Of a stretch of 64,000 nucleotides of DNA, positions 36,871 to 49,171 are shown piece after piece. The notes beneath the pieces are model-generated. The model was not told the DNA's origin and ran no database searches. It was given only the letters and a program-made list of their open reading frames with translations. The stretch covers positions 8,461,053-8,525,052 of the forward strand of contig NC_049905.1 in NCBI RefSeq assembly GCF_001411555.2. Reading direction: 5' to 3'. A program made the position numbers and the translations under genes. This DNA is from Juglans regia (taxonomy: Eukaryota > Streptophyta > Magnoliopsida > Fagales > Juglandaceae). Each line of letters begins with the position of its first letter. Position 1 is the stretch's first letter.

Positions 36871-38439
36871 AATTTACAATTTTTTTTTTCTTTCTCTACA
36901 TTCTTATTTGAACATTCTAACTTCCCACCTTTAGTCGGTAAACTTGTGTCATTACCTTCCATCAATAAATTTCTTATATTGGTTGATGCTTTTATATATT
37001 CAATTGTTTACAAGAGGGAAACACTTGCATGGAAAATATGCTATGCAAATCACCCAATCAACTATACCTTAATTGAAGTACCAAAATACTATTGAGAGAA
37101 TGATGATTTAAGGGATAATAAATAGAAAAATGCTATATCGCACAACTATTATAAAACACGAAACGCACGAAATAGGAAATGTCCAATTTATCCTTCTTTA
37201 AAACAGAACCTTAGTCTGCTCGTTTTTCATTTGGAATAGGACTTCTCGTAGAAGCAAAGGTATATTATACATGTACCTTCATCATTCTCGAGTGTTTTTG
37301 GATAACTTTCTAGTTACATATTAATTATGGATGATACTGGGACCGATGTCCCTGACAACAATCCAACGATAAGTGAATTATTTTTTTCTTTTTTTTTTTA
37401 ATTATTTTCAGTCTCCCCACCTCTATGGTTTCGTGCTCTCCTTATTAAATTACAATGTAGTAGAAGAGCTTCAGACTAGTTTGGATCTCAAAGCCATCTC
37501 AATTCATTTCAACCTTTTCAAATTTTAAAATAATAATAATATTAAAAAATAATATTCTAACAATATTTTATCTTCTCAACTCAGTTCAATATTCAAACGC
37601 AGTCGTTAAGACTCAAATGGTTCATTTGTTGAAACCATTCATTGGTCTAAACTGGTATCCCCAATTCCGAATGTAATACCAGCAAAAAAAAAAAGGTTGT
37701 TTAGTTAAATGACGTGAACAAATTATAAAAACATATACTACTCATCAGAGTAGAAGGAAGTTGGAAAACTGATATAGAATCTGAGTATACTCTAGCTTGC
37801 CAAGGCCCCAATAGCACAGTCAATTCATATTGGCTATGGATGGATTAAATGAGTGTTTCTAGAAAAATGTCATAAATTTATGCATTCTCTGACTAAAATA
37901 AAACAATAATCAAGAAAGAAGAAAGGCCTAAGAAAGACTTGCATAAACTATTTCGTCACACCCCATCATGCTTAAATAATGTTCAATACAAATTCTAGTT
38001 CTTAAAGCACATCAAATAACAAATTTTTTATTGTTCAATAGAAATTTCAGTGGGACAACCAAAAACCATCTAAGTGATGGAAAAAATATCCCTTGCTATT
38101 GAGAGGAAAACCTCCACCATGTCTTGATAGCCTCCCACATACAATTTCAAAAACTTGATGTCTTAGTCATCAGCAAGAGTTTGACCCTTAGAGGTAGGCA
38201 CAACCTAAAAAAAAGAAAATTTCTTTCAAGTCAACAATGTAGAACAATCCATGCAATTATGTGCTCAATTTATGAACTAAAAATCCAGCACAACTGTGAA
38301 AAAGAAGCATTTTCTACTAATTGAAGGAAAAAATATAGAACCTACTCCACTAGGCACCAGTGGGTGTTGAACATTCTTCCTGCACAGTTGAAGGAAAAAA
38401 TTTATTAGTAAGGATTACAGAAGCATAAAAAGACATAAT
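36871..38439. other. AT-rich spacer
   Basis: Holds one reverse Tourist-like copy at about 37,475-37,610. No gene seen; the 66-aa frame at 38,124 has no recognisable family. Confidence 0.4.
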
Positions 38440-39085
38440 AAAAAATCATACCTTATAAACTGCGCTAACTTGAGTTGGAGGGGTTGGTTGTATTTCATTT
38501 GATTCACTTAATTGGATGGGCTGGTAGAAATTAAAAGTGTTGATATAACAAAATCTATACACTAGTAACAAAGTGAATTAAAAACTATAAAGAGAGCTTC
38601 AGACCTTTTGTTTCTTACTGTTATTTTTCTTTTTTCTTACATTTAACTCACCAATTTGAATAGTGCAATCAACTTGCTCAATATCATACTCGTTTGAGTG
38701 CACACTTTCATTAATTGTTTTTGAAGTCTTATCATGCCCACTTTTAGTAATTTCCTCAACATCTCTTGATGTACCCGTGCTATATGACCCAAATGGTTGG
38801 ATAATTGGGGGTTACAAAATGAGCGGATATAAAAGAAGGTATTATAATAAATTAATTAACTTTATACATAATATATGATATAAAAGAATGTATTATATTC
38901 ACCTGACAACTCCATATATAGGGGTAATGTGTGCTTTTGGAAGGAGCATTATGCTTTGTAGGAGTAGCACATGGAGGGGAAGGATAGGGATTTGGATGGG
39001 CATTAGGGGTTGGTGGAGCATATAGAGGTTGTGTCCTAACAAATGGTGGAACAAATTGTGTTGACATGACATCATAATAAGTCTA
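38440..39085 (-). other. Exon-like minus-strand segments of an unrecognised gene or TE
   Basis: Three open stretches lie in tandem. One at about 38,903-39,085 is proline-rich (TYYDVMSTQFVPPFVRT) and bordered by tttatttag and gtgaat. One at about 38,600-38,810 is hydrophilic (GTSRDVEEITKSGHDKTSK). One at about 38,455-38,530 (NFYQPIQLSESNEIQPTPP) ends at gtatga. Composition resembles the low-complexity C-terminus of a nuclear or transposase-derived protein. I could not join them in one consistent phase, so no gene is called. Confidence 0.3.
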
Positions 39086-41093
39086 AATAAAAAGTACAAG
39101 AAAAAGCATTAGTTTCAATTTTCCAACAATAACAAAAAAAAGGTTCATTAAGTAAATCTAAACTAAACCATCACCTTCATCAGCTTCAACAAGCCATCAA
39201 GGATATATTTGACAGGTCATCCTCTTCGTCCATCAAACTATTCAACCAAAAGTACTCATCCTCACTACTCTAGCCATTTATTTCATACAATTAGATAATC
39301 AACAATGCTACAAGTCAGAGCCCAAATCCATAAAACACATTTTCTCAATCCAAAATCAAACTAAAATCATATATGTTTTTATCTAATCTATTGGTCTAAG
39401 ATCTGATTTTTACCCTTCCTTCCAATTTCACATCAAACCCACACAACTAGAAACCATCAAGTCAACTTTAAAATTCAAGGATGTACATAAAAATGATTTC
39501 TTTAAGAAAAAAACACTGCAAATCTTGGCCATGGCTGCTTGTATATTTTTTTTCAAATTTTTTAAGTTGTAGGAGGCCTAAAGTAAACACATACAAATAA
39601 GATAAAATGGATGCTATCAATTTAGTTAAAAATCACTAAGTACACATATAAATGAAGATAAAATGTAAAGAGAGTAATCTCACATTGTTCAAAAATTTAC
39701 AGATCATTTACACACGTATTTTACCCAAAAAAATATGTTTACACATTCATTCCCTTACACACATATTACACAGACAGGGAGAGAGAGGTGATTAACTTCT
39801 CTTGGACGCGTGAAATGCTGTAGAGGATGAACAATTCGTCAGTGCAGGAGAAAAATATTTCCTTGTTTTCGTTGTTTCATGATCTGGGCAGGAGGATGAG
39901 AGACTATACATACGAGGGAGAAAATATAAAAAGTAAAAAGAAGCTTCTTATTTAACTTTTTGTTATTTTGTTATGTATTTTTATTTTATTTTTCCTTTAC
40001 TTATCCACGTGCGTTTTGTGTAACAAAATGGACTTCCCTGGAGCAGCTCTCTAATAAATATCATCTTTCTTGTTTTATTAAGATCGATAGCAATTCTTGT
40101 TTTATTTGGACTAAGTCAAGCTCGATAGCAATTTGCAAATATGTCTGAAGCAGAGTGCAGGATTGTGCTAACCACAGACACTTTCTTCCATATACAGAGT
40201 GAGTCAGGTCCTTGGAAGCCACTGGAGATAAGGGCTGGAAGAACCAAACAAAGTTTACCTCAATTTACTGACGAGAAATGATATTATTGAGTGCATAAAT
40301 ACTACACAATTTCTTTGAAAAATATGAGCAAATACGAAATCTATTTGAAAAAAAAAAAAAAAAAACTTAATTTATTAATAATGGACCTCACTTTTTTTTA
40401 AAAATGATTACACGGCGTTTGCGCTCTCCACGACTGTATGTAGATTTACTCGATAAGTGAAAAGCTACTAGTCCACTTCGTTTGGCTCTAAACTCTTTTA
40501 CAAGTAACCATGCATATTCTCATACATATATATTTTTCAGAAGATAAATTAAATTATTAAATTCATTTCTTTTTTCGTATAAGCTTAAGCATTTGAGACA
40601 TTTGAGACAAATAATGATTTAAAATGATATCAGAGTAAAGGTACTAAGTTTCACCTCCATTTAATTAATATTTCACCTGGCATATGCTTACTAGTCTTGA
40701 CCTGCATACTGTGTTAGAAAGATGCTAACATATGAAAAGGACAGACACCTCACCACTTAATATTCTACAACCACCCAATCTGTCACCATTTTTTACAGAA
40801 CTAACGACACACAAAGTGAGAACAATCGACCAACTGCCATTCTTGACATCTCATCCAATTATGCAGAGTGCTGAGAGAATCAAACTTAAACACAAACTGA
40901 AAACCCGCGGTATTGACTGCACCTTCAATGAATTCTAGACAAAGGCTTCAGATTGTGGGATTGGGAGTTCATCAACTAGCACTTTTCCATTCCAAAACAG
41001 GAGCTTTTTCCTACTCACAAATTCTAGGATCAGACCTCAAATGTGTCTATGCCTCTTACAGAATACATAAATTGTCAGGGTGATGCTTAGAAC
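39086..41093. other. Spacer downstream of the first yippee-like gene
   Basis: AT-rich, no confident gene. The last about 150 bp are homologous to the 3' end of the second yippee-like copy at about 45,130-45,274, so they are probably 3' UTR. Confidence 0.4.
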
Positions 41094-43337
41094 TTACTGT
41101 TCCATTCGAATTGTTCCTTCCCTTATTTCCAGGGTGGGTTCTTCAACTTCGACCTGAACACAAAGAATCCAGTCAGAATATCATGAAATCGAAACAATCT
41201 CGAAAGAAAAATAATTGAGATTTACATATTTTCTTCCCAAAAGTATGTTGCATTTGATACAAAGGACATTTGCCACTGTTCTATCCTTCAAATCTCTCCA
41301 ATAATGTACTGGATCATCAATCACCACGTTGACACTACATATCAAACAAGAAATTCATGACTATTAATTCGAAGGCCTACCATAGAAAAGGTGAGCCATC
41401 CTTCAGAAAGATTTGGCTTGGTAGTCAATGCCATTAGAGTCGAGTTTGAACGAGTCCTTGATCAAAAGAAGTTTGATCAAGAGTCCATCTTATTAGAGTT
41501 AGGTTTAGCTTTCAAATATAGGTAGAGAAGTTTTATAAATATGGATTTTGTTTACATCAATAGAAAATGCAAACCAAGACAAACAATTATAACATTTTTC
41601 AAGGTTCTTATTCTTTTTTCATTTTTTGCCAAGTAAAAAGGGTAAGTGGACGAGACCAGAGTTTGATAGAGGTAAGTCTCATCTCTATCTTGACTGACCA
41701 TTGTAGCACCCTATATCTATAGAAAATGGTTTCTGTTCATGCTGTTAGAATACTCGCAATACGGTTTACAATAGTTTTTACAGTGTCATAATCATATTCA
41801 ATATTTGGATTCCTGTTTGTTGCTATAAAAACGTCTGCGTGTCACCTTCTACAATATATTTTGGGTCAAGCTTCTGTCCCATGTCGATTTTGATATTGGA
41901 GGTTGTGTCAGGCTTCCTGCTTTTCTTACATATATTTGTGTTGAAAGTTGTATTGATCTTCCTTTAACCCCTGCTAATTTCCAGGATTTTGTTTTCCTCT
42001 AAAAAATAAGTTTTGCAGTTATTACATCTGTGGCTAAGATTTTAGGACAGCTTAAAGGATATTGTTTGCTACCGGCCTCACAGAATTGTGACACATTGAC
42101 CTATTTCAATATCCTGAACTGAATAATTAACCACAGACCAAATATGCAACTTCCAATGCTTGTGCTGAATTAGAACTAAACCCTAGGATGGCAGCGATTC
42201 AATCTACATATAAGTCTTCTCAGCAAACAAGAATTAGTCATTAAATCAAAGAATGTATATAGACTGAAGGAGGCTCTCAGATTTCGTTCCAATGCATATA
42301 TGTCAAGGTGAACAAACAGCAGTGTGGTGAACAAAATGCAAAGATTAATTGCATTGAATGAAGTTTGAATATCTTACACTTTTTCGAAGAAGATGTTCAC
42401 AAGAGTCTGCAAAATAGAATGCGAACGACAGTAAGTCAAAAGAAGTCCTTGTCAAAATAGTGTAATAAACAAAGATACATGATCATAGTGAACAAGTCAC
42501 AAACACACTGCTTGATGGAAGTGAAAAAAGAAATTTGCTACTTATCATCATTTCAAAATCCCTTGATGCTATTACTTTGATGTCACTTCAGGAGATGACA
42601 AAATAATAATAAAAGTTAAAAGGATGATAGATAGCATTTTCATTAAAATTATACCGATAACGATTGTGTTAATAATATTAAGTTCTTTCACAGTCCAGGA
42701 CAAGAAATAACTGATACCAAAAGGTTTCACTAGTTCCATAACAAACAGTATTTTCTAGTTCTTTTCTTTCCCTTTTCTATAATTGAAAAAAAAAAATTAA
42801 ACAAAATAATTCCACTGTTATCTATATCTTTTATTCTAAAAATGTGAGTATTAGTTTTTAAGTTAGATTTCAATTTTGATCAACTCTGAGAAATCGAAGT
42901 TAGATTACACATAGTCAGTATGTGCTTTAAAGTTAGATAACAAACTTGATAAGTTGCATTTCAAAACACTATTTCTAAATTATGCACAAAAAAGACCATC
43001 AATTTAAAAAAAAAAGGGAAAAAAGAAAGAAAGAAAGAATCCATCAATGGTACAAAGTCTCATTTCCAAAGACCTTTCTTTGAATGTATATCACTATGAA
43101 AGAAAACCCTGAAGAAATAAGAACTGTAACAGACTTTCTCAGAAGTTCAGAGACATTGCATGAGACAGATACGAAAAAGTGGCCAACAAATCAACACAAA
43201 CACAAGAGGGAGAGAAGAGATTTTTTTACACTAGAAAGAAAATCTTGGGCCGATGCAATGTGCGTTTGGCATGAACGGCACAAGTAGAACCTCTTATCAG
43301 GAGTTTGATCGTATTCAATGAGATAGAGCCTCCCCAT
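41094..43337 (-). CDS. Yippee-like zinc-binding protein, copy A
   Basis: Four exons: 43230-43337, 42378-42406, 41226-41334 and 41094-41153, all GT/AG and in phase, giving 306 nt and 101 aa. The start MGRLYLIEYDQ and the paired zinc knuckles CRSC (20-23) and CIKC (71-74) match yippee proteins. So do VVNV and TVANVLCIKCNILLGRKY, which align with the usual TVADIFCCCCG..GWKY. Spacing between knuckles is 47, against about 52 in the family, and the C-terminus is short and divergent (EIREGTIRMEQ). A 5' UTR intron is likely, with donor gtaagt near 43,505. Yippee proteins are small conserved proteins of poorly known function with a fold like cereblon's. Exon 2 of only 29 nt is notable. The divergence makes the family call likely, not certain. 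Confidence 0.72.
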
Positions 43338-43894
43338 CTGGAACCTGTTTGCTCAAAGAGCTCTGAAACTGCAAGTTTTCTGAGTACTTAAAGAAAATGC
43401 TGCAGCTGCAAACAAAGAAACAAGGTCATATTTCTCTGCAAATATTGAAGCCAGAAATAGAGGTAAGAAAGAATTCAAGATTGTGATTGAGTACTATACT
43501 TACCAGTCTATGTTGTTCAGAAGTGTTCACCCAATTGCAACCTTCCAACTCTCGTACTTGCAGAATTGGACAAAGGCCAACGCACAACTTCCACACTAAG
43601 AAAACAGGGTAAAAGTTCTAGACTGTAAATGATCAGGAAAGTATGCTTTTTATTTTTTTATTTTTCGAAATCATATTTGCAATCACTGAATACGCAAGTA
43701 TCGTATAATTTTTTTTGAAAAAAATAAGTAAATATAATATCTATATAAAAAAAATAGTAAATCTTATTCTTTTTTAAAATAATTATATAGTATTATACAC
43801 TCTACGACTGTATGTAACATTATTCTATTTTTCCTATGTCCATACAGAATGGAGCAAGTTGTCCTAGAAATGGGAAGACTTATATAAGGATATT

Positions 43895-44360
43895 TGGAAA
43901 TAATTTTCATATCATTTAATCTCATTTCATTATCAAATATTATTCAAACACAAATACTTTCAAACTAATCATTACAACATTTTCAATCTAATTATTTCAA
44001 CTTTATCAAATTTTCAAACAAAAAAAATCCAAAATTTTCAAATTCCAAAATACTCATTTTATTCTCAAATATTATTCAAACACAAATACTTTCAAACTAA
44101 TTATTACAACATTTTCAAACTAATTATTTCAACTTTATTAAATTTTCAAACAAAAGAAATCCAAAATTTTCAAATTCCAAAATAAAAATACTATTTTAAT
44201 AATATTTTAACTTTCTAATATTTTTTATTATTTAACTTTTTCTCTCATTTTCTAAAATCTAATAAATATTTAACTCAAAACTATCTTACTACTATTTACA
44301 AATCATCTTAATACTATTTATAAAATTATCATCTCATCTCATTCCTCAACCATTCATAGT
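43895..44360. mobile_element. Tourist-like MITE with an internal 132-bp tandem duplication
   Basis: Reverse-orientation family copy expanded by a near-perfect 132-bp repeat: caaatattattcaaacac starts at 43934 and again at 44066. Confidence 0.7.
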
Positions 44361-44609
44361 TGGGATAAAACAGACCGGTCTAGCTCATTGGGAGTCTATC
44401 ACCAAGAACAAATGAGGTAAATTGACTCCCTCACGTAAAAGGAAAAAACATCATAAGGAAGAATGACTCAATTGTTCTAAAAAATTTAAGACCTCTATCC
44501 CTTACCAAAAACCACCCACCAGTTTCATTAAAGACCAAGTTTAACATTCCTGGCAATTTCTTCTTCTCGAGAACATTGTTTCAAACACCAACACCTCAAG
44601 CAAATAGGA

Positions 44610-45274
44610 TTTACTAATCAGAAATTATCAATTGGGAAAAAACATCATTCAAGTCACAAAATTCACGCTAAAACTGAACAGAACACTAAAATGTTGGGGA
44701 AAGAGCTATTCGATCTCATTTATACCGTATACAAACCGGATTGAGCAGATGCAACTTCATCATATCCAAAACAGTGTAAGTCTTATGGTATGGTTTAAGA
44801 GAAGGCAAAGGAAAGCAAAATTAAAGAACATTCACTAGCCACAACCCAGATTCAAATCTGTACAAAGCATTCTGGTATGAGAGTTTCACACCAACTGGAA
44901 AGCCACCCACCACCAATGAAAACCTTGACTTCACGTATACTTTCTTTAGATTACTGGAGAATCAAACTTCATTACCAAACCAGAATAAGAGCGGGGGGAA
45001 ATAGAAGGAGAGAAAGAAAAAAGAAACAGAGGAGAAGAACCCATGCAGTAACTGCATGTTCAATGACTTGTAGATGAAGTCTTCATACAATGTTCTTGTA
45101 ATCTGTGTAATCTGCCCATTCAAATGTCATTGGGTGGTTACAGCTTCTCTTCATCCACTAGCTGATATCCATTCCAATGCAGGAGCTTGTCCCTGCTCAA
45201 AAATTCTTGGATCAGACCCCCAAATATATTAATGCCTTCTATAGACCCCCAAATGTTCATATCATTCGGAGAAC
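44610..45274. other. Duplicated H2B 3' flank and yippee B 3' UTR
   Basis: 44,620-44,775 matches 51,725-51,890 block by block (tatcaattggg, catcattcaa, aagagctatt/aaaagctatt, gcaacttc/ccaacttc). That second stretch is the downstream flank of H2B copy 2. No H2B coding sequence is left here. The end is the 3' UTR of the next gene. Confidence 0.6.
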
Positions 45275-47674
45275 TTACATATCAAGCACAATTCTTGCTT
45301 CTCTCATATCCGTGGTGGGCTCATCAACCTGAACCTGAAAATAAAGAATTGGTTAGGAGCATAGTCACATCAAGAAATCAAAAGAATAACAAAATAAAAT
45401 AAATATTAATTTACATATTTCCAGCCCAATTCCGCATTGCATTTCGTACAAAAGACATCTGTCGTTGTGCAATTCAGAGACCTATCGTGATGTACTGGGC
45501 CCGTCAATCAGCATGTTGACACTACATCTCAAATATACGTCGTAAATTTGACATTAATACAAATAAGATAAAATTTTATGAAGCTATGCCGTTGTTTGTA
45601 ATTCAAGGTATAAAAGGTGTAAAATGCAGGATATGCCCTTCCTACTGGCCTAGCATCTATTAATTTTTGGAGAAAGTTGTAGCTTGTCCTTGCACACCCT
45701 TGCCAGTTTTCAAAAACTTTTTCGCTCTAAAATGAAGTGTTGCAGTTGTTACCAATGAATCCAAGATTTTAGCACAGCTTAGAGGACATTGTCTGCATTC
45801 AATTTCACAGGATTGTGTCATACATAGACCTATTTCAATACCCCTAAACTTAATAATTAATCTTGGACAAAACAAAACTCCAGAGATGACAGGGTCAAGA
45901 CCAACATTTTCAACATGTAGCAAGATTCTTAACCTTGTTGCTCTCGTGATGCAAAAATATAGTTCTTCTACAAAAACTAATGCTATATATTATAGCTAAG
46001 GTTGTAAATTGACTGAAGAAGATTTGTTGTTTTTTTATAGGTAGATTTGTTGAAGCTATTAACACTGTATCTTAGATTTTAGGACAGCTTTATTTGCATC
46101 TGGTAAGATTTTTTGAGCTTTTGCGTTTGTAACAGAAAATATAATTCTTCCAAACGAATGACAAATCTTAATTAAAGCAAATATAGACAGCAGAAGACTA
46201 GTTGTATATTAAAGCATGTGCAAAGATGAATGAACAGCACAGTGGTGATCGAAATACATAGATTAATTGCATTGAACGATTTATGAATATCTTACACTTT
46301 TTCAAAGACGCCAAATTTTGTCATAATAGTCTGCAAAATTCACAGCAAACATGGGTAAGAAAAAAGGATCTGCTTTTCAAAACATGGTTTTTTTAAATAA
46401 GCAATAATTCATGCGTGGTGAGGAAAACAAGAAACAGGATTATAGCAAACAAATCAAAAAGAGGCAAACTACTCGTGGGCTAGAAAATAATAATTATTAC
46501 ATTATAACCCAATAACAGGATTATCTCTCTTGGTAATTTCAGAACAAATTTATTTTCTAGTTTTTTCAGTCTTCTGGATGTTAAATACCATTGGATGGGT
46601 TACTTTTTATCACCAGAGTTCCCCTGACATTAGCACCATTTTCGAGTCAATTTAATCTCAAATAATTTTGATCTTTTACATGCTATCCACTCCAAAAATT
46701 ATCCAAATGTCAAATTCTCACTATGGATTTTCCAAGTTGAACATTGTCACTGATTTTTTTTTTTGCTGTGCTATTAACAACAAATTACGTGCATATCCCC
46801 TGTTGTTTTTCTTTATCATAATTTCATCTATGATAGACTTCTTTCTCAGAGGAAGATCAAAACACAAAGTGTGTTCACCTCGTATTCTAAGAATGCTAGA
46901 AAAGTCGAGGATCAAAAAAACTAGAAAAGTAATTTATACCTTTTCTATACACAAACAAAAGAAAAGAGAACCATACTCCTTTACAAATATATAGTATTCT
47001 AGAGAAACACTATCAAGGAAGTTATTAATGAGCAGAACAGAAGGGTCACAGGAGATCTAGAGATTGAAAGAGCATTCAGCCTCTATTTTGGAAATCTGTT
47101 TTGTTCTACTAACCCATCCAGTGACGAGATAGAAGAATGTTTGAGATGCATAGAGCCAAAGGTGACAAAGGAGATGAATGAAATGCTGTCCAAAAGGTTC
47201 ACTAGTATGGAGATTGAGGAGGCTTCGAAACAAATGTCCCCTTTGAAGTCACCTGGTCCTGGAAGAATAATTTCTTATCCCAGGCTGGCAAAGAAGTTCT
47301 GATCAAGGCTGTGCTCCAAGCCATACCTTCTAATGCCATGAGTGTGTTCAAGCTGCCGCTCAAACTCTGCAGTGAGATTAATACTTTGTTTTCCAAATTC
47401 TGGTGGGGGAAGCAACAGATGGAAGGGGGGATTCAATGGAGGAAATGGGAAAAGATGGTTGGGCAAAAAGAGAAGGGAGGCTTAGGCTTTAGGGACTTGA
47501 GCAGTTTTAATCTAGCTCTATTAGCAAAACAAGGATGGAGGCTCCTACAGTTCCATAACTCCCTGGCATCAGTAGTGTTTCGAGAGAAGTATCTAAAAAA
47601 TGCTAATTTTCTAAATGTCAGGGTTGGAGAAGTATATGAAGTGCAAGAGACCTTATTAAGGAGGGTTGGAGATG

Positions 47675-47829
47675 GAAAGAAAATCAAAATTTGGGGTGAT
47701 AAATGGTTGAACTCCACTCTTTCACTCTCAATTCAGCCACCAAATACAGTGCTCATGAAAGATTCAAAAGCAGCTGAACTGCTGTTAGAAGACAGAAAAG
47801 AATGGAATGAAGATTTGATTAATGTTGTT
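47675..47829 (+). repeat. Left copy of a 155-bp target duplication
   Basis: Matches 49017-49171 with five substitutions by eye and no gaps. It is LINE A sequence duplicated around LINE B. Confidence 0.88.
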
Positions 47830-49016
47830 CCTATTGGGTGGAATGAGAGAGGAGAAGAAATTCCATTTGGTTAGATGGGAGACTGTATGCGCTCCAGATG
47901 TGAATGGGGGGTTGAGTGTTTGTAATTTGAGAATTTTCAATAAAACTTTATTGGGAAAATGGCTATGGAGATATCATCTGGAGGGGGGTCATTGTGGAGG
48001 GATACTATTGATGCTAGATATGGGGTAGATTGGGGTGGGTGGTGCTCTAAGGAAGTAAACGGGAACTATGGGGTGGGTTTATGGAAGTATATAAGGAAGG
48101 GGTGGCCATGTTTTGTAAATCAAGTTTGCTTTGTAGTTGGTGAGGGCAGTTGTATCAGATTTTAGAGGGATGTGTGGTGTGGAGTCCAGGCTTTGGAAAG
48201 GGTTTTTCCGACCTTATACTGTATTGCAGCTGATAGGGAAGCTTCAGTGGCTGATGTAAAAAGGGATCTACATGATTGGGAATTATCTATTGTTTCAGAA
48301 TTTTTCAGCTTATTATATTCCACGGAGATCCCAGTGACATAGCGAGATAGTTTGAAATGGAGGTCTAATAACCATAAGTTATGTACAGTCAAGGTGTATT
48401 ATAGCATCTTGACAACACAACTTGAGATTACTCCGTTCCCTTGGAAGAATATTTGGAGGGCTCGTGTGCCCCTTAGAGTAGCTTTCTTCGTTTGGAGTGC
48501 AGCTCTTGGGAAGATACTGACCACGAATAACTTGAGGGAGAGAGGATGTGTAGTATTGGACTGGTGCTATTTGTGTAAGAAGAATGGAGAATCTGTGGAC
48601 CATCTATTACTACATTGTGAGGTAACAAGGGTGTTGTGGGATGAAATCTTTCTGAGGGTTGATATTGCCTGAGTTATGCCTATGTGGGTGGTGGATTTGT
48701 TGGGATGTTGGTCAAAGCTGCAAGGTTGCAATCAAGTGGTATCAGTGTGGAAGATGATTCTGTTGTGTATTATGTGGGTATTTGGACGGAAAGGAATGTC
48801 CGTTGTTTTGAAGATAAGGAACGCACAAGTACTAAGTTGAAGAATTTTTTTCTCCACACTCTAATGTGTTGGTTTTCCAATATTGTATTAAATGGGGACA
48901 AGGATTTATCGCCTTTAGAATGTCTTTAGGAGTTCCTTTGTATACGTCCCGTGTACAAGGATTACGTTTATTTCATTCATATATATAATATCTCTCTTTT
49001 TTACTGATCAAAAAAA
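47830..49016 (+). mobile_element. LINE B, 5'-truncated, nested in LINE A
   Basis: Starts in the middle of ORF2 (VRWETVCAPDVNGGLSVCNL), goes through FFVWSAALGKILTTNNL and CYLCKKNGE...HLLLHCEV, and ends in a short A-rich tail (aaaaaa at about 49,011). It is close to the LINE in the ALY intron (same HLLLHCEV block). The 155-bp flanking duplication is 49017-49171. Confidence 0.85.
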
Positions 49017-49171
49017 GAAAGAAAATCAAAATTTGGGGTGATAAATGGTTGAACTCCACTCTTTCACTCTCAATGCAGCCACCAAATACAATGCTCATGA
49101 AAGATTCAAAAGTAGTTGAACTGCTGTTAGAAGACAGAAAAGAATGGAATGAAGATTTGATTAATGCTGTT
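49017..49171 (+). repeat. Right copy of the 155-bp target duplication
   Basis: Begins gaaagaaaatcaaaattt directly after the poly(A) of LINE B and continues into the rest of LINE A without a break. Confidence 0.88.
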
